From NCBI GenBank assembly GCA_019448385.1, contig JAGTXO010000001.1, forward strand, positions 868,001-932,000: DNA of 64,000 nt, read 5' to 3'. The notes under the pieces were generated by a model. That model made no database searches. It saw nothing but the letters and a program-made list of their open reading frames with translations, and had not been told where the DNA came from. This DNA is from Diacronema lutheri (lineage: Eukaryota; Haptophyta; Pavlovophyceae; Pavlovales; Pavlovaceae). Shown here one piece after another: positions 16,782 to 26,453 of the stretch (its first letter is position 1; the number at the start of each line of letters is the position of its first letter). The translations under genes and the position numbers were made by a program.

Positions 16782-19000
16782 ATGAGGGAGGGCGGCGGGC
16801 GGCGCCTGCGCTTCACCGCCGTGGCGGCTGCGTCACTCTGCGCGGTTGTTCTCTTTTCCGCCTTTCACATGCTGAGGTTGAACGTGCACCTCGTCGAGCG
16901 CCAACGCGCCCGCCCGGCGGGCATCAGCACCGGCAGCGCCGCGCCGGACGGCGCGGAGGCCTCCAGCGCGGGCGCGCATGCGCATCGCACCACAGGCACG
17001 CAGAACGCGTCGACGCAATCGCCGGGTGCGGTGGTCGGCGCGCCGGCTGCGGTGGCTGGCGCGGCCGGCGAGGGCACGATCTTTGGCCACCCGCGCAACG
17101 CTTTTGTGCGTGCGGCGGACGAGGCGGAGATCCGCGCGCGCGACTGCCCGGGCAGGAGGCCGTTCCACACGCTGCTCACGGTGCAGGACCGCATGTACAT
17201 GCAGTGGCAGACGTACCTCGCGTGGTACCATTTCGTCAAGCAGCAGAAGTCGGACTTCTGCACTGACATGGTGGCGATGACGCGGCTGCTCGCATCCGCC
17301 GACGGGAAGCCCGACGGTTTGATGGCGCTCATGCCTACGCACGTGAGCGCGCAGCTCGGGCACGACAAGACGCGCGGATTCCAAGTGATCAACCGACCGT
17401 GGAGCGTGCTCCAGTTCCTCCAGTCGCCCATGTACAAGGAGCGCGTGCTCGAGGAGTACGTGCTCATCCTCGAGGGCGACCACATCCTGCTCCGCCCAAT
17501 CCCGAACAGGGCCACGCCCGACACGCCCGTCGGCTTCTTCTTTCCGTACAGTGCGCGCTCGCGTGCGCGCTCGCGCGTCCTCGTGTGCGCGCGCACTGCA
17601 GCGCGCTCGACGACCCAACCCCCCGACCGCCCGATCGCCCGTCGCGCGCGCGGCGCGCGGCGCAGTGTCGCCCGACCAGGTACCCGACCACCCGCGTGTC
17701 GTGGGCAAGTGGTACAAGGGGCCACGCGAGCACGTGCAGCCGACCGGGCCGTCGCCCGCGCTGCTGCACGTGAAGATGCTCGAGCAGATCACCTCCGACT
17801 GGTACGATCTCTCTGTCGAGCTCAAGCGCGACCGCGAGACTGACATCTGCTTTGGGTGGGTGCTCGAGATGTGGGGTTACACGCTCACGTGCGCGCGCCA
17901 CGGCATCCGCCATCTCGTCTGGCAGCAGTTCCAGATCGAGCCATCGGCCACGTGGCGGCAAAACGTGACCGCCGAGCAGCCCTACATCTTCCACTACACG
18001 TTTGGGCACGAGTATACGCGCGACGGCATGCCGATGGTTGGTCAAGTGGGCGAGTGGTCGTTTGACAAACGGCAGTACTTTGGCGGCTTCCCCGCGTCGC
18101 CGCTCGGCGAGCCGCCCGAGTGCGCGTTCGAGGCGACCAAGGTGCTCGTCAGCCTCTTCAACGAGGGCTCTGCCGCGTCGCCGCCCTGGAGAGAACGTGC
18201 CGTCACGCTTGCGAGAGATACGACGCGCATGCAAGCGCCCCCGCCGCTCAACCAGAGCGCGCCAGCCTACCTTGCGGTCGTCGGCACCGGCCCGTGGGTG
18301 ATGACGTCGCCCGCGTGGAAGGCGCGCGCGCCCAACGCCTTCTTCTTTTTCGAGAAAGGCAGGGCGCACACGCCGATCGGCTCCGCAAGCTGGTCTCTGT
18401 CGGACGAGGGCGACCAGATTCTCTTCAACTTTTGCGCGCGAGATTTGCTCACGGTCAGCTCGGACGAGGGTGGCCGGCCGATGCTGAGCGGCAGCACGTA
18501 CACCTTCTCGTTGGCCGAGCGGCACGGCGCGCCCGTCGGCGTCGACCCGGCCATGTGGGAGACGCCGCTCGCTAAGCGCATCATCGGTGCCGGCCCTTAC
18601 GCCTGGGGTGAGCGCGCCGTCGAGCCCGCCGTGCTGGCCGCGCCGTGCATGCGCAAATGCGCGAGCCTCGCATGCGCATCGCTTCGCGAGCACGCGCAGC
18701 CCACATCGCGCGCGCGTCTGCCTCGGCCCTCGCCCTGCGAAAACGCATTCCGCAGCGGGCACGCCCGTCGTCGTCTTCATGGACAAGGGCGCGCTGCACA
18801 CGCCATGGGCGGCTGGCACTTGGCGCATCGACGAGGGCGACCCCGAGCAGGTCGTCGTCGATTTCCTCGGGGCCAGGTGCCACATTCGGTTCCTGCCGTG
18901 CGGCAGGTTCATCAGCGTGCGGCAGAGCGACGGCGACGTTGTGCAGGGGTCGACGCAGATCGGCGAGCGCGCGCAGAGGCGCTGCTACGAGCTGCGGTGA
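16782..19000 (+). CDS. Golgi glycosyltransferase of the HPAT/SGT type (hydroxyproline O-arabinosyl- or peptidyl-serine galactosyltransferase-like)
   Basis: Three exons, 16782-17550, 17666-18607 and 18756-19000, join in frame to 651 residues. The type II anchor is residues 9-28 (FTAVAAASLCAVVLFSAFHM). The catalytic domain has HTLLTVQDRMYMQWQTYLAW, VINRPWSVLQFL, YVLILEGDHILLRP (in the DxD position) and DICFGWVLEMWGYTLTCARHGI, matching plant HPAT/SGT enzymes that glycosylate Hyp-rich glycoproteins. After it come two copies of a module starting FFFFEKGRAHTPIGSASW and VVFMDKGALHTPWAAGTW; intron 2 falls at the boundary, so the second copy is exon 3. Intron 1 is GTGCGC...GCAG (115 bp), intron 2 GTGAGC...GCAG (148 bp). 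The donor sugar is not readable. Confidence 0.82.
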
Positions 19001-19041
19001 TCCGACAGTCTGCTGAGGGCACGTGCCACCACCCTGGACCC

Positions 19042-19629
19042 TCAAAAGACAAACTCCTTGAGAAACTCTTGCCCGATCAGGCGCGCGCGCGTGTTGACGT
19101 TCAGCTTCATGGCGCTGATCTCCTTATTGATCTCCTCGACCAGCTGGACAATGAAGTCAATGAGCTTGTGCTTATACATCTGCTCGAGGTGGAAGTTGGT
19201 GATCAGAAACGAGATATCGTAGCCCTCGACGGCCTTTCTCCTGAGCACTATAAAGTTGTCCGCGCGCTGCATGAGGAAGCGCACAAACTTTTGCGCGAGG
19301 ATCTCCTCCGTGCTGTCTGCCTGCTTGATCCTAAGGCTCACGCGAACGGAGTTGACGGAGGGCTCGATCATGCATGCCTCGTCCTCGCTTCGGCATATGA
19401 CGAGCGGATTGAGCAAAAGCTCCTCGTTTGCCCTCGCTTCGATCTCCGGCTTGTTGTGCCGCTCGACGATCTGTGATGCAAAGTTTTGGACGCAGAGCGC
19501 GGCGGTGAGCGAGTGCCGAATGCAGTCGAGGTACGGCTGCAGTACGTGCGCCTTCGCGCCGGCCGTCGCGGCGGGCGCGACCGACGAGCGCTCGCTCGCC
19601 GACGGGTCCTGCGCGGACGACGCGAACAT
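19042..19629 (-). CDS. ARPC4: Actin-related protein 2/3 complex subunit 4 (ARPC4, p20)
   Basis: 195 residues from ATG 19629. The core is nearly identical to other ARPC4 proteins: [33 protein letters not shown]-type [50 protein letters not shown] and [19 protein letters not shown]4 forms the structural centre of the Arp2/3 complex with ARPC2 and nucleates branched actin. The N-terminal 30 residues (Ala/Ser-rich) are an extension over the usual 168-residue protein; a longer frame to 19719 exists but begins in non-conserved sequence. Convergent with the glycosyltransferase gene, 41 bp between stops, and in tandem behind TGS1. Confidence 0.95.
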   Translation of the reverse strand: MFASSAQDPSASERSSVAPAATAGAKAHVLQPYLDCIRHSLTAALCVQNFASQIVERHNKPEIEARANEELLLNPLVICRSEDEACMIEPSVNSVRVSLRIKQADSTEEILAQKFVRFLMQRADNFIVLRRKAVEGYDISFLITNFHLEQMYKHKLIDFIVQLVEEINKEISAMKLNVNTRARLIGQEFLKEFVF

Positions 19630-19744
19630 CCGGCGAGCCTCCGACGCACGATGGCCGACGCATGCACTAGTCACTACGCTACTAAAGCACAGTGGTGGAG
19701 TCGGTGTCCTCCTCCACAAGAGCGCCCCCCCATCCCCCCCAAAG

Positions 19745-20938
19745 CTAATCTGGGGTCACCGTCGAGGACGCGCTGGCCAGCTCGCCAAAGTAGGCGACGA
19801 GGGCCTTCAGCCGGCCGTTGAGCACGCAGCTTTCGACCTCGAGCGCGCCCGAGTACTCGCCGCGCTGCGCGAGGGCCATGGCAGCCAGTTGCTGCCGCGC
19901 CGTGTTGCGCGGAAGATAGTAAGCGACGTGCGGTGATATGCCGAGCGCGAGCTCCAGGAGCGCAAAGCCGTTGAGCCCGCCCATCATCGTGCGCACGTCA
20001 AATTCGCTCGCGGCCTGGTAGCCAGGGCCACCCCACGGCGGCGAGAGGAACACGACGTCCGCGCGTAGCCGCGGCGCGAGCGCGGTAAAGTCGCCGTGCA
20101 CAAATTCGATTCGGTCTGCCACGCCGTAGATCCTCGCGTTGTGCTGCGCGAGCAGTAGCCGCGGCAGATCGAGGTCAATCGCGAGCACGCGCTCGCACGT
20201 GAACGCAAACTGGATCGCGTTGCCGCCGGCGCCGGCAAAAGGGTCGAGGACGAGGTCGCACTGGCAGCGCGCGGCGATGTGACGCGCAAGACGCTCGGGC
20301 GTCACCGAGAACCAACCTTCCGCGTCGAGCTTGACTCCGAGCGCATACTTTGAGAAGAGCGAGCGGCGCTGCGCCCAGTACTTGCCCGCCACGGCCGCGT
20401 CGCTTGGCACGGCAGGTCGCACGGCCGAGCGGTCCAGCGCCGCGCCGAGCAAAGCTGCGTCCTGCGCGTCGCTGCTCGGCAGCGATTGGATGGACGCGCC
20501 TGCGCGCGGCTGCCGGAGGATCCAGTCGCCGCCCAGCTCAACGCACAGCAGATCAGATGTGTGCACGACCGCCTGCCGGTACGTGCCGATCGGCGTCTCC
20601 AACGCCGCCACGTATAGCCGCTCTTGCCGGGCATCACTTGCGCGCAGCCGCGCGCACACGCGCGCGCCGTCGCGCAGCGCCAGGTCGACGCGGCAGCCCT
20701 CGACCTGCTGCCAGATCGCGAGCGTGCGTAATCGCTGGCGGGCCGACGAGAGCTGAGTGGGTGCGTCGTGCACCGAGTGCGCCTCCGCCGCTCGTCGGAT
20801 GACGGGAGACTGCTCCACCCCAACCGCACCGCCGTCATGTGAGCCCTCCTCCTCCTCCTCCTCCTCCTCCTCCTCGTCGTCGTCATCGACGAGGCCGCAG
20901 TCGACGAGGCGCGCGGTCGTGCGCCATTGACGGCGCAT
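19745..20938 (-). CDS. TGS1: Trimethylguanosine synthase (TGS1)
   Basis: 397 residues from ATG 20938. [36 protein letters not shown], the SAM motif [11 protein letters not shown] (231-240), HGDF and the catalytic SPPWGGPGY (299-307), then FDVRTMM and YLPRN, are diagnostic. The enzyme converts the m7G cap of snRNA, snoRNA and some mRNA to 2,2,7-trimethylguanosine. Residues 18-31 are a run of four Asp and ten Glu, encoded by a (CTC)n tract on the plus strand. The start codon overlaps that of the opposite-strand gene within one CATG (20936-20939). There is no other Met before the catalytic core, so the start is constrained unless an upstream exon exists. Confidence 0.95.
   Translation of the reverse strand: MRRQWRTTARLVDCGLVDDDDEEEEEEEEEEGSHDGGAVGVEQSPVIRRAAEAHSVHDAPTQLSSARQRLRTLAIWQQVEGCRVDLALRDGARVCARLRASDARQERLYVAALETPIGTYRQAVVHTSDLLCVELGGDWILRQPRAGASIQSLPSSDAQDAALLGAALDRSAVRPAVPSDAAVAGKYWAQRRSLFSKYALGVKLDAEGWFSVTPERLARHIAARCQCDLVLDPFAGAGGNAIQFAFTCERVLAIDLDLPRLLLAQHNARIYGVADRIEFVHGDFTALAPRLRADVVFLSPPWGGPGYQAASEFDVRTMMGGLNGFALLELALGISPHVAYYLPRNTARQQLAAMALAQRGEYSGALEVESCVLNGRLKALVAYFGELASASSTVTPD
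20846..20875 (+). repeat. (CTC)n trinucleotide tract within TGS1
   Basis: About ten CTC units on the plus strand encode the poly-Glu run of TGS1 on the minus strand; a short CGT/CAT-type extension encodes the preceding Asp run. Likely length-variable between strains. Confidence 0.8.
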
Positions 20939-22037
20939 GGCGGGAGAAATCGAACTTGAAGCGGAGCTTGCACGCGTCCTCGCAGACTCCGGCAACGAGC
21001 GACCGGCGGAGAGCGCAGAGCTGCTCGTATCCGAGGCGTCGGCGGATCTGCCCTCCTTCTTGGCCTCGACGCGTCTTACGGGCGAGCTGCTCGAGCGCGT
21101 GCGTGCGTGCGCGTGCGCTCGCGTCACGCGCGCGCCCGCCGTCTCGTACGCCGCGCTCGAGCGATCGCGCGGCACCCTCGAGGACTTTGCGCGAACGTAC
21201 CTGCCCCTGCACGGGCTGGAGCCCTTTGACTTTATGCGCTTCATGCCCCAGCTGTGCTTCGTCGAGGCAGCCATCTACGCAGCGGACGAGGAGAACGAGC
21301 GGCTGGCTGCGGGCGGCGCGCTGGACCGCGACGGCGCGCTCTCGCAGAGCGAGGCGGCCATAGTCGGCGTGCTCGAGGCGCACGGATGGCTGACGGAGAG
21401 TGTGCGCGCGCACTTGCGCAGCGGGCAGACGTACTGGGCGCTCGAGCGGTCGGTGTGCAGGGCAATGCTCACGCGAGACCTCGTGCGCGAGGCCGACGTG
21501 CTCCTCGCGCATGAGCTCAAATCTTTCGACTACCGGCTGCTCAACGCCCTGTTGTATGAGCTGCGCGGGCTGCCGCCCGATCAGCCGACGCTCGACTTTT
21601 TGCGCGTGGACGAATTGCTCACCGACATTGCAGACGACCTGTACGACTACGAGGACGACGTTGTGCGCGGCAGCTTCAATGTGTACCGAGGCTTTGTGCA
21701 CGTCTACGGCGCGCACGAGGCGCAGGGCCGCCTTGCCGCGCGGATCTCGGATCTCGAGGCGCAGCACGCCGAGCGCTTGTCTGCGCTCGCGCCGAGCGCG
21801 CAGCGCGCGTTCCACACGCGCATGGACGAGGTGTTTGCTCGCCCGGGGACGAGGCGCTGGCAGCTGCCGACACCGATCGAGGACGAGCACGCGTACCGCG
21901 CGAGCGCCCTGCGCGAGGAGGCCATGGCTGCCAGCAGAGCTGCTGCAGCTGCAGCTGACTGCAGGGGAGATGGCGCGCGCCCGCGCGACGGCGCCGTGCT
22001 ACGGCGGCGAGGACGCAGCCACGCCTTGCCGGCCTAA
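20937..22037 (+). CDS. Conserved-looking protein with DIADDLYDYEDDV motif, function unknown
   Basis: 366 residues, ATG at 20937. The most conserved-looking stretch is about residues 190-265: LKSFDYRLLNALLYELRG, then FLRVDELLTDIADDLYDYEDDV and SFNVYRGFVHVYG. I recall an uncharacterised plant and algal family with this block; the acidic DDLYDYEDD superficially resembles the Asp-rich motif of isoprenoid synthases, but the rest does not support that. The protein is largely helical, without a signal or membrane segment. The last 40 residues are Ala/Arg-rich and low-complexity. It shares a CATG with TGS1 at the start, so each mRNA leader must lie in the other gene's coding sequence. Confidence 0.75.
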   Translation: MAGEIELEAELARVLADSGNERPAESAELLVSEASADLPSFLASTRLTGELLERVRACACARVTRAPAVSYAALERSRGTLEDFARTYLPLHGLEPFDFMRFMPQLCFVEAAIYAADEENERLAAGGALDRDGALSQSEAAIVGVLEAHGWLTESVRAHLRSGQTYWALERSVCRAMLTRDLVREADVLLAHELKSFDYRLLNALLYELRGLPPDQPTLDFLRVDELLTDIADDLYDYEDDVVRGSFNVYRGFVHVYGAHEAQGRLAARISDLEAQHAERLSALAPSAQRAFHTRMDEVFARPGTRRWQLPTPIEDEHAYRASALREEAMAASRAAAAAADCRGDGARPRDGAVLRRRGRSHALPA

Positions 22038-22180
22038 TGACGGCGAGGCAGCGTCGGCGAGTGTCTGTCTGTCGTGCAGCGTCCGGCCTGCCAACATCGG
22101 GCGAGTACGGTGCCCCACAAGCGCGCTCGCATGCGCCAGCCTACTGAGCGGACGTTAGGGGGGGTGGTGGTGTTTCTCGA

Positions 22181-23992
22181 TCACTCGTAGCCTAGCCGGC
22201 ACATGGCGTTGTTCTTGACCATTCCTACGTCAACCTTGTGGCCGAACAGGTCGCGGATGTTCTTAAGCTTGTAGCGGATCATCGTCGGCCTGCGCGCCGC
22301 GCGCGCGCGCAAGAGAGAAAGCGCGACCCCGTCGGCCGCGCGTGCGCGCACTCGCGCGGCGCGCTCGCGGCTCACGGGGGCGCGGCGGCGTTGCGCGCAC
22401 CGCTCGAGCGAGAGGCCCCACGCGATGACGCTCACGTCGTCGTCGAAGCCCATCGGACGGAGCATCTCCGGACGGAAGACGCCCGAGTTGCCCACCTCGA
22501 CGATCCGTCCCAGCCCCTCGTGCCATGCGTGCACCTCGAGGGACGGCTCGGTGTACGGATTGTATGTCGGCTTGAACTTGAGTCCGCGCATGCCCAGTCG
22601 GCCAAAGAATTCTTGCAGCACGCCGAGCAGGTTGCCGAGCGTCAGATTGCGGTCGATGACGAATCCCTCAACCTGGTGGAACTCGGCGAGGTGCGTCGCG
22701 TCGAGCGCCTCGTTGCGGAAGACGCGGTCGATCGAGAAGAATTTGCCGGGAGCAAAGCCGTCGCGCGAGCGCTTCGCGTGCTGCGCAATCTCGTAGAGCG
22801 TGCGGCTCGAGACGGCGGTGGTGTGCGTGCGCAGCAGGTTTTTCCGGCTCTCCTCCTCCGACCAATCGTACCGCCAGCCCGTCGAGCCAAAGCCGCCGCT
22901 CGTGTGCATCCGCTTGACCGCCTGCAGGTACTCGGCCGGGAGCGTCGGCGTGCGTGCGGGCGTCTTGACGAAAAAGGTATCGTGCATGTCGCGTGCGGGG
23001 TGCTGCTGCGGCTGGAAGAGCGCGTCGAAATTCCAGAAGGACGACTCGACGTACCGGTTCGTGCGCATCTCCGCAAAGCCCATCTCGAGGAAGATCTGAC
23101 GGAACTGCGTACGCACCTTCATCAGGGGGTGCAAGTGGCCTTCGCCAGGGTCGCGGCCCATCGCATCGAGGTTGACTGCCTTGAAGGTGTAGTCCTTCCA
23201 CGTGCCCTGCTGCAGCATCTCGGGCGTTAAGTCGGCGGCGGCCTGCGCGGCGCGGCGCGTGCGGCCGGCGCGCGCGTGAGCGGCGGCGCTGCGCTGCGCT
23301 GCGCGCGGCGCGGGTGCGCACCTGCTTGCCCGAGCCCCACTCCGCGTAATCCGCACCGGGCGTGAGCTTGAAGCTCTTGACGATGTTCACGGCGACGAGC
23401 TTGCGCTTCTTGAGCGCCTCGAGCTCAGCCGGCGCGAGCGCGTCGCCCGACGCGAGCGCGCGGAGATGCTCGGCGACCGTGTCGCGAACCTCGGGCTGGT
23501 TGCGATGGACCATTGTACCCGCGGGCGTCTTCTCGATGCGGATGAACTGGGCGGCCATCGCCTTGCTCGTGCCCACCTTGGCGATCGTGCCCAACTTCTC
23601 GTTGAGATCCGACTGCAGGATGCCGCCGTCAGGGATTGCGGCGTGCACTCGCGCCTCCGAGCTCCCGTCCGCGACAAACTCCTTGCCCTCAGCGGTGAGC
23701 TCGGTCATCGACGTCTCGAGCGGCTCCTTCGTAACGAACCTGAGCGCGCGCGCTCGCCGGTCGCGCACGCGCAGCGGCGTCGCGTCGGGCGCGGCGCGGC
23801 GCGGCGGCCGGCGCGCTGCGACGCGCTCGGCGCGCGCCACCGCGCGCGTCGCCCCCACCCCTTGGCAAAGAGGCTGTTCGCCACGCCAACGATGCTCTCG
23901 TGCGGCACGCCAAGCTCCTTCGCCACGGCCAGCGTGTCCTCCACGCAGCCGCCCGCGTCCAGTCGCTTCTTCACCTCCTCGCCAATGTCCAT
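22181..23992 (-). CDS. FARSA: Phenylalanine--tRNA ligase alpha subunit, cytosolic (PheRS alpha), three introns
   Basis: Exons 23992-23859, 23739-23322, 23242-22401 and 22289-22181 join to 500 residues. Exon 1 encodes the first winged-helix part ([20 protein letters not shown]); exon 2 the [19 protein letters not shown] block and [10 protein letters not shown]; exon 3 the class II catalytic core with [19 protein letters not shown], motif 2 [19 protein letters not shown] and [13 protein letters not shown]; exon 4 ends motif 3, [25 protein letters not shown]. It pairs with the beta subunit to charge tRNA-Phe. Intron boundaries restore the family sequence exactly; donors are GTGGGG, GTGCGC and GTGCGC, lengths 119, 79 and 111 bp. 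Divergent from ATP11, starts 54 bp apart. Confidence 0.95.
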
Positions 23993-24046
23993 GGCGCACA
24001 GCGCCGCGTACCACAGCGCGATGAGCGGGCAAGGATACTTACAACA

Positions 24047-24712
24047 ATGGCCGCGCTCCTGCGGTCGCGATGTGCCGGCGTGCTCCTTTGCCGGCCTTTG
24101 GTGGCGCTGGGCGGGCTCACCGCTGCGCGGCGAGCCAGCTCCGCCCATGCTCTTGCGCTTGGTTACGTACGCAAGCTCGACGACATCGTCAAGGTCGAGC
24201 TGCTCGAGCGCGAGCCGGCGACGGCGGTGAAGCGCATCTGGGAGGACTTCCACGCGAACACCGCAGACCAGTCGTGCGGCGTGGCGATCGAGGCGAAGCA
24301 AAACGAGCTCCTGCTCGCGCGTCTAGCCGAATCGCCTATGTTCATCGCGCCCGTGCGGCGCGGCGACGGCTTCTTTGTGCTCGCCATGCAGGCCAAAGAG
24401 CGGAGTCTCTGCTTCACGTTCCTCGAGGACTTTAAGAAGAGCCCCGAGACCGCAGTGCCGTGGCTGTTTGCGACGGTGTACGACGACCTCGTGCCGTCAA
24501 AGGGGGTCGCGCTGCTTCGCGCCGATTTCATGCCCAAGCTGCTGAGCAAACAAGAGGCCGCCGAAGTGCTTGGCGCCGTGCTCACGATGTACACATCCGA
24601 CAAGTACGACCGTATCTGGATCTTTAACCACGCGCCCAAGTACTTCAAGGTGGATGAGTACCTCGCGCAAGCGGGGTGTAGCCTGCCAGATCGGCCCGCA
24701 GGCGCACAGTGA
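24047..24712 (+). CDS. ATP11: ATP synthase mitochondrial F1 assembly factor 1 (ATP11/ATPAF1)
   Basis: 221 residues, ATG at 24047. The N-terminal 35 residues (LLRSRCAGVLLCRPLVALGGLTAARRASS) are a classic mitochondrial presequence. The ATP11 domain follows: VRKLDDIVKVELLEREPATAVKRIWEDFH, FVLAMQAKERSLCFTFLEDFK, FATVYDDLVPSKGVALLRADFM and LSKQEAAEVLGAVLTMYTSDKYDRIWIFNHAP. ATP11 binds free F1 beta subunit in the matrix and hands it to alpha during F1 assembly. Length is shorter than the yeast and human proteins, mostly in the N-terminal region. Divergent from PheRS alpha across a 54-bp promoter. Confidence 0.93.
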   Translation: MAALLRSRCAGVLLCRPLVALGGLTAARRASSAHALALGYVRKLDDIVKVELLEREPATAVKRIWEDFHANTADQSCGVAIEAKQNELLLARLAESPMFIAPVRRGDGFFVLAMQAKERSLCFTFLEDFKKSPETAVPWLFATVYDDLVPSKGVALLRADFMPKLLSKQEAAEVLGAVLTMYTSDKYDRIWIFNHAPKYFKVDEYLAQAGCSLPDRPAGAQ

Positions 24713-24844
24713 ACGGCCTCTTCGAATGCAGCGCGGGTCTGCACGGACGCTCCACGTCCAGCGTTGCTCATGTCGCGTGGACGTTGCGCGATGAGATGCA
24801 GCCCAGCGTGAGCCTTCACGCGAGGCCCGCGATCAGAGAAGCAA

Positions 24845-24930
24845 GCCGACGAAGCACGCCGACGATGTCCCGCGCCGACGATGTCCCGCCGACACCGTCC
24901 CGCCGACGAAGCACGCCGACGATGTCCCGC
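24845..24930 (+). repeat. Short tandem repeat rich in GCCGAC boxes upstream of 25041 gene
   Basis: A 29-bp unit (GCCGACGAAGCACGCCGACG followed by ATGTCCCGC) occurs at about 24845-24873 and again at 24902-24930, with a shorter GCCGACGATGTCCCGC copy between. The block contains six GCCGAC hexamers in about 80 bp, 110 bp upstream of the next start codon. The rest of the 24713-25040 gap shows no gene. It may be a small satellite or a cluster of regulator sites. Confidence 0.6.
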
Positions 24931-25040
24931 AGTGAGGAGCTCTTGACCAATCGGTCTGGCGCCCTTTAAAACATTTTCACGCTTCATCACCGGAATCTCC
25001 CAAGGGCGGCAGCACCCTTAGGAGTCTCCGACGGGCACCG

Positions 25041-26414
25041 ATGAGCGCCATTCACATATCCGCGCTCCTCGCGACGTTGCTCCCCGCAGCCGCGCCGGCG
25101 GGTGTTGCGTCGCGCACATTTGTCCCACAGGCGGTGGCCGAACATTTCATTTCGACCGCGTTGGTTGCGCCGCGCGCGCCGTCCGCTTCTGCGCACTTGG
25201 ACGTGGCGTCCCTTCAGGACGGTGCGTCCTCCGAGCCTGGCGCCGGCTCCGACGCGACGGCCGTGCGCGCTGCTGTTCGATCGAAGGACGCTGGTGCGGA
25301 CCCTGACACGAGCGTCAACCAAACCGCGCAGCACTATGGGTCCGAGCTTACACCTTCGGTGCCGCGACACGCTCTGCGGCCGCCGCCGCAGCATTCGTCG
25401 CAACTGATTTCGCGCGGCTTGTCGTATGGGCAGGCAAACGTGTCGACGCGCGCGCCGCCTTTCGGCAAGCACCACGGCAAGGGTCGCAGACTCAACGTCG
25501 ACGCGCTTGCTGCCCAAGCTCGAGGCTCTCCCGTCTCCCGGGCGGCATCCACTCCGCCAGGCGCGACCGGCGCTAGCGAGGGCAAAGCCAACCGCCGGTC
25601 CTCGTCGCAGTCAGCGCGCCCGGCCAACGGAGCGGCCGATGCTTCCGCGCGGCCGTGGTCAACGCTCGCCGCGATCGCCGATCGTGATGCGGGCAACGCC
25701 ACAGACGACAGCCGCGTCTCGCCCGCGTATGGAGCGCACGCGCGCAGCGCCTCTGCCAGCTCTCGCGAGAGCCACGTGGGGGCGGCGATCCTGGCGGTCG
25801 TGTTGGGCTGTTTTGTGCTCGTCTTCGCGCTCACAGCCACGGCCAGGCGAAACGCGGACCGGCGCGCCCCGCGCGCGCTGTGCGCACCGCGTGCGCCCAG
25901 CGCGCCGTCTTCACCGCGCACGTTGCGCCCCACAGGCCTGCTCCGCTGGGTGCACCCGCTGCTGCGCGAGTGGCTGGCCGCTCGGAGCGCACTCAGCCCG
26001 CGCACGTCCTCGCTCGGCGCCATCGCCGATCTACAGACGCCGCTCGTCTCGGCCGTGGCGGCGCACGCGGCGAACGCGCAAGCGCCCTACTCGCGGCCGC
26101 ATCTCAGCCCGTCGTTGGCAAGGTCGTGTCGGAACTCGGCCGTCTCCAACAACGCGTCGCCACCGTCGCCCAACACGGCCGAACCGAATTCGGAGCTCCA
26201 GTCGCAGCCTGCATCGGGCACGCAGACGCCCCTCGTGCTCACCTGGGAAGCAGCGCTGCGCAGCCGCGCGCGCAGCCTCACGAACGAACGGCACACCGAC
26301 GTCGACGATGGGCCGGTCATGCACGCAGCCAGCGCGCGCCTGCCGGCGAGTCCGGTCGACGGCGCAGAGCACCTGAGCGCCCAACGGCTTGAGCGCCGCT
26401 CGGCTGGGGTGTAG
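25041..26414 (+). CDS. Single-pass membrane protein with disordered Ser/Ala-rich ectodomain
   Basis: 457 residues, ATG at 25041. The N-terminus has a signal peptide (ISALLATLLPAAAPAGVAS). Residues 30-245 are low-complexity Ser/Ala/Arg with a few NxS/T sequons (NVST, NATD). A clear membrane segment lies at about 248-270 (VGAAILAVVLGCFVLVFALTA) followed by RRNADRR. The cytoplasmic 190 residues are Pro/Ser-rich with a short helical part (LLRWVHPLLREWLAAR). The arrangement fits a type I surface protein or receptor-like adhesin; no domain is recognised. AT-rich sequence (ccctttaaaacattttcacg) about 70 bp upstream could be its promoter. Convergent with the dynein gene, 39 bp apart. Confidence 0.6.
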   Translation: MSAIHISALLATLLPAAAPAGVASRTFVPQAVAEHFISTALVAPRAPSASAHLDVASLQDGASSEPGAGSDATAVRAAVRSKDAGADPDTSVNQTAQHYGSELTPSVPRHALRPPPQHSSQLISRGLSYGQANVSTRAPPFGKHHGKGRRLNVDALAAQARGSPVSRAASTPPGATGASEGKANRRSSSQSARPANGAADASARPWSTLAAIADRDAGNATDDSRVSPAYGAHARSASASSRESHVGAAILAVVLGCFVLVFALTATARRNADRRAPRALCAPRAPSAPSSPRTLRPTGLLRWVHPLLREWLAARSALSPRTSSLGAIADLQTPLVSAVAAHAANAQAPYSRPHLSPSLARSCRNSAVSNNASPPSPNTAEPNSELQSQPASGTQTPLVLTWEAALRSRARSLTNERHTDVDDGPVMHAASARLPASPVDGAEHLSAQRLERRSAGV

Positions 26415-26453
26415 ATGATTTCAGAGAGTCCTGTATATTGGCTGTGACGCGCG

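Noticed and set aside
20939-21274. Upstream extension of TGS1
   Set aside because: Antisense to the 20937 gene; Ser/Arg-rich shadow.
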